From assembly GCF_013255915.1 (NCBI RefSeq), contig NZ_CP053896.1:3906001-3970000 (forward strand): DNA of 64,000 bases. Reading direction: 5' to 3'. The stretch is from Providencia rettgeri (lineage in GTDB: Bacteria; Pseudomonadota; Gammaproteobacteria; Enterobacterales; Enterobacteriaceae). The position numbers and the translations under genes were made by a program. Of this stretch, positions 18,286 through 27,989 are shown piece after piece. Within the stretch, counting starts at the first letter, position 1; each line of letters starts with the position of its first letter. The notes below the pieces were generated by a model, which was given only the letters and a program-made list of their open reading frames with translations, searched no databases and had not been told where the DNA came from.

Positions 18286-18954
18286 ATGTTTGATTTTACT
18301 GCGCAGCAAAAAGCCACTGCGTTAATTTGGCTTTCGTTATTTCATATTTTAATCATTACTTCTAGTAACTACCTCGTGCAGTTGCCAATTAATATTTTTG
18401 GCTTCCATACCACTTGGGGTGCATTTACTTTTCCATTTATTTTCTTAGCTACTGATTTAACCGTTCGTATTTATGGCGCGCCGCTTGCACGCAGAATTAT
18501 CACTGCAGTTATGCTGCCCGCATTACTGATTTCATACGTTATTTCAGCTTTATATTTCCAAGGTGAATGGCAAGGTTTTACCGCATTATCTGAATTTAAC
18601 TTATTTGTAGCACGTATTGCCGCAGCGAGTTTTATGGCTTATGTACTGGGTCAAATATTAGATGTCAGTGTTTTCAATCGATTACGCCAAAATGCACGTT
18701 GGTATGTAGCACCTGCCTGTGCAATGTTCTTTGGTAACTTGATTGACACTATCGCCTTTTTCTTTATTGCTTTTTTCCGTAGTAGCGATCCATTTATGGC
18801 TGCAAATTGGGTAGAGATTGCTTTAGTTGACTATGTCTTTAAGCTACTTATTTGCATGCTATTTTTCTTGCCTGCTTATGGTGTGCTTTTGAACTTTATC
18901 TTGAAGTCTTTCTTTGCAAACTCAGATAAAAAACAGTTAGCCAATCAACACTAA
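18286..18954 (+). CDS. yhhQ: YhhQ, 7-cyano-7-deazaguanine (preQ0) / queuosine precursor transporter
   Basis: 222-residue inner-membrane protein of the VUT/YhhQ family that imports queuosine precursors. About six hydrophobic segments; conserved features include NLIDTIAFFFIAFF and the ATDLTVRIYGAPLARRII loop. The start at 18286 lies 6 nt after the AAGG contained in the preQ1-type riboswitch. Confidence 0.93.
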   Translation: MFDFTAQQKATALIWLSLFHILIITSSNYLVQLPINIFGFHTTWGAFTFPFIFLATDLTVRIYGAPLARRIITAVMLPALLISYVISALYFQGEWQGFTALSEFNLFVARIAAASFMAYVLGQILDVSVFNRLRQNARWYVAPACAMFFGNLIDTIAFFFIAFFRSSDPFMAANWVEIALVDYVFKLLICMLFFLPAYGVLLNFILKSFFANSDKKQLANQH

Positions 18955-18965
18955 AAACAAAAAAA

Positions 18966-18988
18966 GGAGATAGTTATATGCTATCTCC
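18966..18988 (-). terminator. terminator of glpACB
   Basis: GGAGATAG-TTATATG-CTATCTCC; read on the minus strand it is followed by a run of T (complement of AAAAA at 18961-18965). It lies between the convergent yhhQ and glpC, and the tail orientation assigns it mainly to the glp operon. Confidence 0.75.
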
Positions 18989-19048
18989 AAATAAGTTTAA
19001 CTGAGCTAAAACAAAAAATAACAACCCTACAATTCGATAAGTAACAGA

Positions 19049-20242
19049 TCACAAAGCTTTTGCTAGAAGTGAAATCGGGTGCTCACACTTCTTACTCGTC
19101 GACATCTCAATCTGCCACTTACAAGTTTCGCAGTCTGTAATCACCATATCCGCACCACTTTCTTCAATTTGACGGAACAGCCCTGCCCCTATTCCTTGAG
19201 AAACCTCATAGTTTTCTTTTTTGAAACCATAGGTTCCTGCGATACCACAACATTGTGAATCCAACACAATTAGCTCAACCCCTGGTACACGTTTAATTAA
19301 CTCTAACGTATAGGAAGTCCACCCCATTTTTTCCATATGGCATGGTGTGTGATAAGCCACTTTTAAAGGCGTATGTTTCAGTTTGAGTTCACGCCCTTCT
19401 TCAAGTAAACGATAAATATAACGCGTTGCGAGCTCGATGTTATCCCTCATTGCAGAAGTATCAACATCAAGTACATGCGTATATTCATCACGGATGGTAA
19501 ACGTACAGGTTGATGAAGTTGCAACAACAGGTACATGTTTTTCAAGGATAGTTTCTTGCAATGACTCTAAATTAACATTGGCTTGGCGCTTAGCCTGTTT
19601 CATAAAGCCATTGGCTATTAATGCCACACCACAACATTTTTCACGTTTAAGTAGCTGAACACCAATATTCATGCCGTTAAAGACTTTAATTAAGTCTTTA
19701 CCTAATTGAGGGTGGTTATAATTCACATAACAGCCATGGAAGAACGCAACTTGCTCTTCAAATTTAGCTTGTTCAGCGGCTTGTTTTGCATACCAACGGC
19801 GGAAAGTCCCAAACGAATATTTAGGTAATTCACGGCGGTGGTCTATTTTCAATGCTTTATCAAGGATTTGACGTACAGGTTTTAACCCTGTAATAGTATT
19901 GACAACTGGTGCAAATGGCGTCGATAACGACCCCATTAAATCCGTATGGCTGAGAATAGCATCACGAATTTTAGGTTTCTGTTGGCTGTAAGTATTACGC
20001 GCACGAGCAATAATATCGCCAATCTTCACATCTGATGGACAAGCGACTTCGCAACGCTTGCAGTTAGTACAATATTTCAACGCTTCGTCATACAGCATCG
20101 GATCTTTTAAGCGTAAACGCTCACCGTCTGGCCCTGCTTGCTTAGGGCCAGGATACAGAGGATTAACCTTTGCAACAGGGCAATAAGTGGTACACACAGT
20201 GCATTTAATACAGCTTTCAAAGCTTGCATCTTGAATACTCAT
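19049..20242 (-). CDS. glpC: GlpC, anaerobic glycerol-3-phosphate dehydrogenase subunit C
   Basis: Membrane-associated Fe-S subunit that passes electrons from GlpAB to menaquinone, 397 residues. Two 4Fe-4S ferredoxin motifs are at the N-terminus (CIKCTVCTTYCPV and CTNCKRCEVACPS), and two CCG domains are seen (REKCCGVALIANG, DSQCCGIAGTYGF). It overlaps glpB by 4 nt. Confidence 0.96.
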   Translation of the reverse strand: MSIQDASFESCIKCTVCTTYCPVAKVNPLYPGPKQAGPDGERLRLKDPMLYDEALKYCTNCKRCEVACPSDVKIGDIIARARNTYSQQKPKIRDAILSHTDLMGSLSTPFAPVVNTITGLKPVRQILDKALKIDHRRELPKYSFGTFRRWYAKQAAEQAKFEEQVAFFHGCYVNYNHPQLGKDLIKVFNGMNIGVQLLKREKCCGVALIANGFMKQAKRQANVNLESLQETILEKHVPVVATSSTCTFTIRDEYTHVLDVDTSAMRDNIELATRYIYRLLEEGRELKLKHTPLKVAYHTPCHMEKMGWTSYTLELIKRVPGVELIVLDSQCCGIAGTYGFKKENYEVSQGIGAGLFRQIEESGADMVITDCETCKWQIEMSTSKKCEHPISLLAKAL

Positions 20243-21534
20243 TGTGCCACCTCCACCTGCATAGTTTTATTCTTACTCAGTTCATTAATAATTTCATTAG
20301 CGGCATATAATGCGCTAATTATCGATACGCCCGCACCACAACCTTGAGTGAGAGGGTCAAAACCGCCTAAAACAGCGCCGGCTACATAAAGATTAGAAAT
20401 GGCTTTCCCCTCTTTTTGTGCGCGTAGTTTTTCATCGGTTTTCACACCAAAAGCCATATAGGGCTGGGAAGCGAAAAACTCTTTGTTAGTCCATTTTGCA
20501 CGTTCTGAAATTTCACACAGGTCCAATTGCATCAAAGGCTCATAGACACGGTCAAACTCTGCCACCAAACCATTATTAAAAAAGCTTCCCGTCGCCAGAA
20601 CAAAATGCTTAGCTTTTAAAGAGATATCGCCATGATTACGAGTCTGGACAGATTCAATTCGGCCATCAACACAATTCACAGCGGTAACTTTATCACCAGG
20701 CATCACAATTCCACCTTGGCGACAGAACTGACGCAGTAACATTTCATGCAAACGAATCCCCAATAGCGAAGGAGGAAGAGTCGGTAGTAAAAATAATGGC
20801 TTACCTAAGCTCATTTGTAATTCATGTAAAGGTTCATCACTATCGAGTCCGATACAGGCTGGCATAAAAATCGCCTCTGCATCTGTGACCAACGGAGAAA
20901 TTTCAGCAACCATTTGTGCCATATTTTCTGGTCTATCAAGCCAACGAGCAACATTAACCGCTCTAAACTCACTCGGGTTTTCTCTTAATCGGTCTAATAA
21001 TGGTAAATGCACATAATGCGATGTTGCTTGTAACCCCTCACGTTGTAGCTCATCAGCCACCATCTGAGGTTGAAAATCCAAGAAACCTTCGATACCAACC
21101 ACAGCAATCTTGCTAACATCCATTTTATGGTGCAAACCGACAGTCGGAACAGACTCAGGACTAAGCCAAGTCATCCGTTTATGGCCCAGAGGTGTAATAC
21201 GATAATGGTTTTCTTCACAAGAGCCTTTTAAATGAACTCCTGCTTGCTGCAATATTGACTGAGCCATATGCGCTAGCTCAGTAACTTGCGTCTCTCCGAT
21301 TAAACTATAAGGGTGTGCTGGCGCCTGTTCCTTTAGCGCATCAAGCATTTCTAGTGGTTTTTCAGCCACTTGTCCATTTGGTAAATGGGTTAATAAATCC
21401 AAGGAGCCTGATGAAAAATGTAATGCATTTTGCCCTGCACTAACAATTGCACAAGATAGACCAGACTGGGTCAAACGGATACCGCTCATTAATCCAGCTA
21501 AACCGCCGCCCATTACCACTACATCATATTTCAT
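20239..21534 (-). CDS. glpB: GlpB, anaerobic glycerol-3-phosphate dehydrogenase subunit B
   Basis: FMN-dependent subunit of GlpABC, 431 residues. I chose ATG 21534 (MKYDVVVMGGGLAGLMSG), with AAGGAGG 5 nt upstream and the dinucleotide-binding fold starting at once. The longer frame adds 14 Arg-rich residues from glpA sequence. LHFSSGSLDLL is also typical. It overlaps glpA by 11 nt. Confidence 0.95.
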   Translation of the reverse strand: MKYDVVVMGGGLAGLMSGIRLTQSGLSCAIVSAGQNALHFSSGSLDLLTHLPNGQVAEKPLEMLDALKEQAPAHPYSLIGETQVTELAHMAQSILQQAGVHLKGSCEENHYRITPLGHKRMTWLSPESVPTVGLHHKMDVSKIAVVGIEGFLDFQPQMVADELQREGLQATSHYVHLPLLDRLRENPSEFRAVNVARWLDRPENMAQMVAEISPLVTDAEAIFMPACIGLDSDEPLHELQMSLGKPLFLLPTLPPSLLGIRLHEMLLRQFCRQGGIVMPGDKVTAVNCVDGRIESVQTRNHGDISLKAKHFVLATGSFFNNGLVAEFDRVYEPLMQLDLCEISERAKWTNKEFFASQPYMAFGVKTDEKLRAQKEGKAISNLYVAGAVLGGFDPLTQGCGAGVSIISALYAANEIINELSKNKTMQVEVAQ

Positions 21535-23179
21535 TGTCCGCCTCCTTCTGTGCATCCTTGCCAAGTGTCGCTTCATTCATGCCACATAACCCGTGATATA
21601 CCCAGCTGGTAAATTCACTTTCACGCAATGCGTCACCCCAAGCAATTGGACGTACACCTTTCCAACGTTCATTAAGGAAGTGACTCAGTTGTTGCTCTGT
21701 TTCATGAGGCGTTGTGACATTAAAACGATTGAGTAACCCCGCAGCACGGCAAGCACATAATTCACCTTGGCAAGTTCCCATCCCCACACGAGTACGACGC
21801 CTTAAATCAAGTAAATTATTCACCGTTAATGAATTAACGGCATAGCGTACTTCACCAGCAGTAACGGCTTCACACTCACAAACTAAACTTTTATCGAGCC
21901 TATCCGTACTGAGAATTGCAGAAGCCCTGTCACCATGACGGTAAACCGCTGAGCCACGAATAGGGGCTGGGATAGAAACAACATTGCGTAAGGCTTCTTC
22001 TGCACTATGTTGCGAGCCCGGTAGTGGCGCTTCTGCTGTTGTACACTTGGCACTGTGGCCTAATTTTTCACAAACTTTATCAGTAGCCCACTCAGCCATC
22101 AGACGATATGTCATTAACTTACCACCAGTGATAGTGATAAACCCTTCTAAGCCATCGCGTTTAGCATGGTCTAACAGCACAATACCGCGGCTGACATTAC
22201 GCCCTGATGGGTCATCATCACTGGCAACTAATGGCCGAACACCTGCATATGCACGTAAAATACGTGTTGTTGCAAGTGCTGGCGATAGCATTGAACCTTC
22301 ACGAATAAGAATATCCACCTCTTCAGGGGTGACATACATATTATCAATTTGGTCATATTCAATATGAGTCGATGTGGTCCCAATCAGGGAAATCGTATCG
22401 CCGGGAACTAAAATATCGGCATCTGCAGGTTTGCGGCAACGGTTTATCACCATGTTGTTCAAGCGATGGCCTAAAATTAATAGCGCCCCTTTCGCAGGGA
22501 ACATTTTAATTTTTAATTCGCCATACTCTGCGATTTTTTGCCCCCAGATCCCGCCTGCATTGACGACAATTTCCGCGTAAATATCATATTGCTTCTTGGC
22601 GTGGTGATCATAAACCGTAACGCCACGTACGGTGTCGCCATCACGAATCAAACCAATAACTTCATGATAAGTTAACACTTTCGCGCCATGCTCTCTGGCA
22701 TCTAACATATTTGCCGCAGTCAAACGGAATGGGTCAACCGTGCCATCAGGAACACGAACCGCACCTATTAGATGTGGGTTAACAGAAGGTTCAAGGCGAA
22801 TAGCCTCTTTGGGGTCAATTGCAGTCGCATCAATACCCGCAGCTTGGCAAGCCGTAATGAATTGTTGCTGATACTCTAAGCTGTCTTCAGGTAAAGTAAT
22901 AAACAAACCATCAGTTCGCTCTATACAGTGATGCGCGATACGTTTTAAAATCTTGTTCTCTTCTATACATTCTCTGGCGGATTCACCATCTGTGACTGCA
23001 TAACGCGCGCCACTATGAAGTAACCCATGGTTACGCCCTGTCGCGCCAGTCGCAATATCATGCCTTTCGAGTAAAACAGTTCTTAGACCTCGGCGAGCGC
23101 AGTCACGAGCGACTCCTGCACCTGTTGCGCCACCACCAATAATGATGACATCCGTCTCAGTCACAGATGAGCCATTCAT
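21524..23179 (-). CDS. glpA: GlpA, anaerobic glycerol-3-phosphate dehydrogenase subunit A
   Basis: FAD-dependent catalytic subunit that oxidises sn-glycerol-3-phosphate to dihydroxyacetone phosphate under anaerobic conditions, 551 residues. FAD motif is DVIIIGGGATGAGVARDCARRG. RNHGLLHSGARYAVTD and the C-terminal BFD-type Cys cluster (LVCECEAVTAGEVRYA, GMGTCQGELCACRAAG) are as in E. coli. Confidence 0.97.
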   Translation of the reverse strand: MNGSSVTETDVIIIGGGATGAGVARDCARRGLRTVLLERHDIATGATGRNHGLLHSGARYAVTDGESARECIEENKILKRIAHHCIERTDGLFITLPEDSLEYQQQFITACQAAGIDATAIDPKEAIRLEPSVNPHLIGAVRVPDGTVDPFRLTAANMLDAREHGAKVLTYHEVIGLIRDGDTVRGVTVYDHHAKKQYDIYAEIVVNAGGIWGQKIAEYGELKIKMFPAKGALLILGHRLNNMVINRCRKPADADILVPGDTISLIGTTSTHIEYDQIDNMYVTPEEVDILIREGSMLSPALATTRILRAYAGVRPLVASDDDPSGRNVSRGIVLLDHAKRDGLEGFITITGGKLMTYRLMAEWATDKVCEKLGHSAKCTTAEAPLPGSQHSAEEALRNVVSIPAPIRGSAVYRHGDRASAILSTDRLDKSLVCECEAVTAGEVRYAVNSLTVNNLLDLRRRTRVGMGTCQGELCACRAAGLLNRFNVTTPHETEQQLSHFLNERWKGVRPIAWGDALRESEFTSWVYHGLCGMNEATLGKDAQKEADNEI

Positions 23180-23274
23180 GTCGCATTCCTCACATTAATA
23201 AACATTTCTATAATCGATAAGTATAGATTCTATTTTTATAATCTATTATTAAGTATAGCCCAGAAACGCGATCA

Positions 23275-23292
23275 ATGTTTGATAAGGAACAA
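23275..23292. promoter_or_regulatory. GlpR operator candidate 1
   Basis: ATGTTTGATAAGGAACAA closely fits the GlpR dyad type ATGTTCGATAACGAACAT, with two to three mismatches. Confidence 0.6.
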
Positions 23293-23318
23293 AAACGAAA
23301 GCAATTGATGCATATTCA

Positions 23319-23333
23319 GTGTTCAAAAGAACA
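23319..23333. promoter_or_regulatory. GlpR operator candidate 2
   Basis: TGTTC-AAAA-GAACA dyad about 45 bp from candidate 1, compatible with GlpR binding at several adjacent sites as in E. coli. Confidence 0.5.
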
Positions 23334-23336
23334 AAA

Positions 23337-23354
23337 TCGTGATGAGAATCACAA
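23337..23354. promoter_or_regulatory. CRP site candidate, glpA/glpT
   Basis: CGTGA-TGAGAA-TCACA: one mismatch from TGTGA-N6-TCACA, within the divergent glp region where CRP activates in E. coli. Confidence 0.65.
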
Positions 23355-23615
23355 AATAATTAACATTTCTAGTTCCATTCTATTCACAAATGTCATTTAC
23401 TATGCAACTTCATAAACAAAATCAATAATTGTGCGTTGGATTACAGATAAATTGTTTTTTAACGACTACAATTTAGAGCAATTAAGAAAATAAAGACTCT
23501 TAAATTACTCGATTACTTTCGTTTTTGTTACTTCACCAATAATAAACACTCAATATTTCTCTGAAATAGAGAAATGGAAGTGTAAATAAAAATTAGCATG
23601 CCATCGGAGGCGTAT

Positions 23616-24965
23616 ATGTTAAGCATTTTTAAACCAGCACCTCATATAGAGAGGCTGCCAGCGGATAAGATAGATCCTGTCTATCGTAAGCTTCGCTGGC
23701 AGATCTTCATGGGTATTTTCTTTGGTTACGCAGCGTATTATCTAGTCCGAAAGAACTTTGCGTTAGCGATGCCATATCTTGTTGAACAAGGTTTCTCTAA
23801 AGGTGACCTTGGTTTTGCATTATCAGGGATCTCAATTGCTTACGGATTTTCTAAATTTATCATGGGGTCGTTTTCCGACCGTGCAAACCCGCGTTATTTC
23901 TTACCAGCAGGTTTGATTCTCGCCTCCGCAGTGATGTTAATTATGGGCTTCGTACCATGGGCAACATCAAGCATCATGGTAATGTTCGTATTACTGTTCC
24001 TTTGTGGTTGGTTCCAAGGTATGGGTTGGCCTCCTTGTGGGCGTACCATGGTTCACTGGTGGTCACAAAAAGAACGTGGCGGTATCGTTTCGGTTTGGAA
24101 CTGTGCACACAACGTCGGTGGTGGTATCCCTCCATTACTGTTCATGTTAGGTATGGCATGGTTTAACGACTGGAAAGCTGCGCTGTATATGCCTGCATTG
24201 GCTGCTATCCTTGTTGCAATCATTGCATTTGCGTTAATGCGCGACACCCCGCAATCTTGTGGTCTTCCTCCAATTGAAGAGTACAAAAACGACTATCCAA
24301 CTGACTATAAAGCATCAGATGAGCAAGAGTTAACTGCAAAAGAAATCTTCATGAAGTATGTTTTCCCTAACAAACTATTATGGATGATTGCGATTGCGAA
24401 CGTGTTCGTTTACTTACTGCGTTATGGTGTTTTGGACTGGTCTCCAACTTACCTGCGTGAAGTTAAACACTTCGCAATGGACAAATCTTCATGGGCTTAC
24501 TTCTTATATGAATACGCAGGTATCCCAGGTACGTTACTGTGTGGTTGGATGTCGGATAAAGTCTTCCGTGGTAACCGTGGAGCCACTGGTGTGTTCTTCA
24601 TGGTTCTGGTAACCATTGCAACTATCGTGTTCTGGATGAACCCAGCTGGTAACCCAAATGTTGATATGGCATGTATGTTGATCATCGGTTTTCTAATCTA
24701 TGGTCCTGTTATGTTGATTGGTTTGCACGCCCTTGAACTTGCACCGAAAAAAGCAGCAGGTACAGCCGCAGGATTCACAGGCTTGTTCGGCTACCTCGGT
24801 GGTTCTGTAGCAGCAAGTGCTATCGTTGGTTATACCGTAGACTACTTCGGTTGGGACGGTGGCTTCGCAGTCATGATCGGTGGTTCAGCACTGGCCGTTG
24901 TTCTACTGTTTATCGTGATGTTGAGCGAAAGCAAACATAAACGCGAATTAGCAAACTCACAATAA
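23616..24965 (+). CDS. glpT: GlpT, glycerol-3-phosphate/phosphate antiporter
   Basis: Inner-membrane MFS antiporter exchanging glycerol-3-phosphate for phosphate (also the fosfomycin entry route), 449 residues. I chose ATG 23616 ([20 protein letters not shown]), which matches E. coli and has GGAGG 6 nt upstream; the six residues before it are not conserved. Substrate-binding surroundings such as [20 protein letters not shown] and [19 protein letters not shown] are almost identical to E. coli. Confidence 0.97.
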   Translation: MLSIFKPAPHIERLPADKIDPVYRKLRWQIFMGIFFGYAAYYLVRKNFALAMPYLVEQGFSKGDLGFALSGISIAYGFSKFIMGSFSDRANPRYFLPAGLILASAVMLIMGFVPWATSSIMVMFVLLFLCGWFQGMGWPPCGRTMVHWWSQKERGGIVSVWNCAHNVGGGIPPLLFMLGMAWFNDWKAALYMPALAAILVAIIAFALMRDTPQSCGLPPIEEYKNDYPTDYKASDEQELTAKEIFMKYVFPNKLLWMIAIANVFVYLLRYGVLDWSPTYLREVKHFAMDKSSWAYFLYEYAGIPGTLLCGWMSDKVFRGNRGATGVFFMVLVTIATIVFWMNPAGNPNVDMACMLIIGFLIYGPVMLIGLHALELAPKKAAGTAAGFTGLFGYLGGSVAASAIVGYTVDYFGWDGGFAVMIGGSALAVVLLFIVMLSESKHKRELANSQ

Positions 24966-25002
24966 ACATTCATCAAATGTTCATTGTTAATCGCTAGACT
25001 CG

Positions 25003-25038
25003 TGGGCTATATCAAAAAATGATGTAGCCCATTTTTTT
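25003..25038 (+). terminator. terminator/attenuator between glpT and glpQ
   Basis: TGGGCTATATCA paired with TGATGTAGCCCA across AAAAA, followed by seven T. It is a strong terminator shape inside the glpTQ unit, so glpQ is either expressed by readthrough or from its own promoter. Confidence 0.85.
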
Positions 25039-25068
25039 ACCCAAATAAAGTGCCAAGGAGATATAATC

Positions 25069-26142
25069 ATGAGCTTTCCATTAAAAACATTGGTGGCTAG
25101 TATGGTTTTAGTGATGTCAGTGTCTGCTGTAGCTCAAGCTTCAAGTAAAGTTGTCATTGCACATCGTGGTGCAAGTGGTTACTTACCGGAACATACCCTA
25201 CCTGCAAAAGCAATGGCTTACGCACAAGGTGCTGATTTTCTTGAGCAAGATTTAGTTATGACGAAAGATAACGAGCTCGTGGTCTTACATGACCATTATC
25301 TCGATCGCGTGACAGATGTTGCTGAACGTTTCCCTGACCGCGCTCGTAAAGATGGCCGTTACTATGCGATTGACTTTACCCTTGATGAAATCAAATCACT
25401 CAATTTTACAGAAGGATTTGATATTGTTGATGGTAAAAAAGTGCAAAGCTATCCGAACCGCTTCCCAATGGGCAAATCAGACTTCCGCGTTCATACTTTC
25501 CAAGAAGAGATTGAATTTGTTCAGGGATTAAACAAGTCAACGGGTAAGAATATTGGTATCTACCCAGAAATTAAAGCCCCTTGGTTCCACTTACAAGAAG
25601 GCAAAGATATCACCAAAAAAACACTCGAAGTCCTTAAAGAGTATGGCTATACCACCAAGGATTCCAACGTTTATCTACAGTCATTTGACCCTAATGACCT
25701 AAAACGTATCAAAAATACCTTGATGCCAGAAATGGGAATGGATCTTAAATTAATTCAATTGATTGCTTACACCGATTGGAATGAAACTCAAGAGCAAAAA
25801 CCTGACGGAACTTGGGTTAATTACAATTATGATTGGATGATGAAACCCGGCGCCATGAAAGAAATTGCGACCTATGCAGATGGTATTGGCCCTGACTATC
25901 ATATGCTAATTAGTGAAGAATCCACGCCAACTAATATCAAAGTGAATGGCATGGTTAAAGAAGCTCATGATAACAAAATGGCAGTTCATCCGTTCACTAT
26001 CCGTGTTGATAAGCTGCCAAAATACGCTAAAGATGGGCAACAGCTTTATGACATTATTTATAACCAAGCCGATGTCGATGGCGCCTTCACAGACTTCCCT
26101 GACTTAGGGGTTAAGTTCTTGGAACAGCAGAAGCAAAAATAG
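25069..26142 (+). CDS. glpQ: GlpQ, periplasmic glycerophosphodiester phosphodiesterase
   Basis: Secreted enzyme that hydrolyses glycerophosphodiesters to glycerol-3-phosphate, which GlpT then imports; 357 residues. Signal peptide of about 24 residues ends VAQASSK. GDPD catalytic features: VVIAHRGASGYLPEHT (HRG...PEHT), DFLEQDLVMTKD (ExD), VLHDHYLDRVTD and YPEIK. GGAGA precedes the ATG. Confidence 0.96.
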   Translation: MSFPLKTLVASMVLVMSVSAVAQASSKVVIAHRGASGYLPEHTLPAKAMAYAQGADFLEQDLVMTKDNELVVLHDHYLDRVTDVAERFPDRARKDGRYYAIDFTLDEIKSLNFTEGFDIVDGKKVQSYPNRFPMGKSDFRVHTFQEEIEFVQGLNKSTGKNIGIYPEIKAPWFHLQEGKDITKKTLEVLKEYGYTTKDSNVYLQSFDPNDLKRIKNTLMPEMGMDLKLIQLIAYTDWNETQEQKPDGTWVNYNYDWMMKPGAMKEIATYADGIGPDYHMLISEESTPTNIKVNGMVKEAHDNKMAVHPFTIRVDKLPKYAKDGQQLYDIIYNQADVDGAFTDFPDLGVKFLEQQKQK

Positions 26143-26160
26143 TTTTCTGAACCAAAAACA

Positions 26161-26191
26161 AGAATGCAGCCATTTCATTTGGCTGCATTCT
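26161..26191. terminator. bidirectional terminator glpQ / epmA
   Basis: Perfect 12-bp stem AGAATGCAGCCA / TGGCTGCATTCT with a 7-nt loop between convergent genes. T-tracts are short on both sides. Confidence 0.7.
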
Positions 26192-26211
26192 CTTCAAGTT
26201 AACCGTCTTAG

Positions 26212-27189
26212 TTAAGCAATAGTGACAGGGAATGCGATCACATCACTGATTTTGTCTGCATTTAATGCAATCATTATCAGCCTATCAACCCCAACTGCTA
26301 CACCAGAACAATCGGGTAAACCATGCTCTAAAGCCGCCAATAAGTGCTCATCAATAGGCGCAGTAGGTAGCCCCATTGCCGCACGCTTACGGTTGTCTTG
26401 TTCAAATCGCTGGCGTTGTTCGCTTGCATCGGTGAGTTCATGGAAACCATTCGCCAGTTCCATCCCTTTATAATACACCTCAAAACGCTCAGCTACGCGG
26501 TGGTCTTCCGTGCTAATCACCGCAAGAGAAGCTTGAGTCGCAGGGAAATGATACACGACTGCAGGCTTTTCTTTACCAATATGAGGCTCAACGCCCATGG
26601 TAAATAGCAGTTGAAGTAAGGTATCTTTATCTTCTTCCTGATCCGCGATATTGCTCAAATCTAAACGGGCTGCAACCTCACGTAATTCGCTTTTTTCAGC
26701 GGACAGCGGGTCAATATCCAAATAACGTAAAAACGCTTGTTGGTAAGAAAGTAGCTCTGCACTCTCACATTCTAAAACTTGTTGCAGTAAATCATCCACT
26801 TCATTAATCAAACGATACATATCAAAATGCGGACGATACCACTCTAACATGGTAAATTCAGGGTTATGATGTCGCCCTGCTTCTTCATTTCTAAAGCTAC
26901 GACCTAACTGATAGATAGGGCCACTACCTGCCGCTAATAAGCGTTTCATGTGGTATTCAGGGCTAGTCATTAAATATAAATTAATGCCTTGTGCCGCACC
27001 AGGACCCACAAAACGCGTTTCAAATGGAACAAGATGAATGTCAGTGACTGTTGCCTGACTCATTGCGGGGGTTTCGACTTCAAGTACACAGCGATCAGTA
27101 AAAAAACGTCTGACTTCCGCAATTATTTTTGCGCGCTGTAACAGGTTAGCGATGGGGGCGGTTGGCTGCCAATTCGCTATATCACTCAT
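26212..27189 (-). CDS. epmA: EpmA, EF-P beta-lysine ligase (PoxA/GenX)
   Basis: Class II lysyl-tRNA synthetase-like enzyme, lacking the anticodon-binding domain, that attaches (R)-beta-lysine to EF-P; 325 residues. Class II motifs: [37 protein letters not shown] (motif 2) and the C-terminal [14 protein letters not shown] (motif 3). Its partners efp and epmB are at 42537-44175. It lies divergent from frdABCD, as in E. coli. Confidence 0.96.
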   Translation of the reverse strand: MSDIANWQPTAPIANLLQRAKIIAEVRRFFTDRCVLEVETPAMSQATVTDIHLVPFETRFVGPGAAQGINLYLMTSPEYHMKRLLAAGSGPIYQLGRSFRNEEAGRHHNPEFTMLEWYRPHFDMYRLINEVDDLLQQVLECESAELLSYQQAFLRYLDIDPLSAEKSELREVAARLDLSNIADQEEDKDTLLQLLFTMGVEPHIGKEKPAVVYHFPATQASLAVISTEDHRVAERFEVYYKGMELANGFHELTDASEQRQRFEQDNRKRAAMGLPTAPIDEHLLAALEHGLPDCSGVAVGVDRLIMIALNADKISDVIAFPVTIA

Positions 27190-27989
27190 TAAGATGACTC
27201 CAAAATAAACTTAGTCGTGCAGTGTACCCACCTCACTTGCAACACACAATGCATTTACACTGATAATGCACATTTATCTGGGCGTAAGTACTTGTAACTG
27301 TCGACATGATGAGTAAGTAGAGATAACCAGATTATCTCTTGCTTTATACGATTAGGCAAAGCCTTTACTTTGAGCTATACATCGAGTTAATGAGGAAAGA
27401 TAAAGAAAATAGTCAGAAACATGATTATTTCTTATGTTATGTGACATAACTGTTACTAAAAAAGCGAAACGATTCGCTTTCTCAATCTATTTTAAAATTT
27501 TCTCTTCGAAATTGAGCTTCTTCTAAAAATAAATAGTGAGACTCCTCGCAAATTAGCATTCAATATGAATGAAACTCTTCAGCTATAATAATAGTATTAT
27601 TCACTTATTATTGGTAAAACCTGACTAATTCCCTTGGTTTTATACACTAAAATTTTATGTAAATTTAATGATAATTATTTGAAATTCCTTTTTATTCGAT
27701 GTTAACAGCCTAGAAAATCGAGCAATGTAAAAACAATTTATAAAAAGAAGATCTACCTCACACTTTATCGCTAAATTTGGCCAAAACCCCCCTCTATATC
27801 AAATTTATCTTGAGTACTATTCGCTATAATTCACAGCATGATAAGTCATTATTAGCTATTATATTATTTACTATTAAAAAACAGATATTTCGTAGTTTAA
27901 CTTTAAGTTGAACTGAAAATGACGTAGCTAATTATCAAAAGTATTTAAAAGAATTTATCAATTTTACACTTGAACAATGGAGAAGCGCA
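27190..27989. promoter_or_regulatory. long divergent region epmA / frdA
   Basis: 800 bp without a convincing ORF. It must hold the anaerobic frd promoter. Seen: a hairpin AGAGATAA-CCAGA-TTATCTCT near 27318, a perfect 15-bp dyad GTTATGTGACATAAC (27436-27450), and a hairpin AAAGCGAA-ACGA-TTCGCTTT (27461-27480). I found no clean TTGAT-N4-ATCAA FNR box. Confidence 0.5.

Larger units (their letters stand above)
23180..23615. promoter_or_regulatory. divergent glpA / glpT control region
   Basis: 436 bp between divergent glpACB and glpTQ. It holds the GlpR-like and CRP-like sites listed separately and otherwise AT-rich sequence. The glpT Shine-Dalgarno GGAGG is at its right end. Confidence 0.7.
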
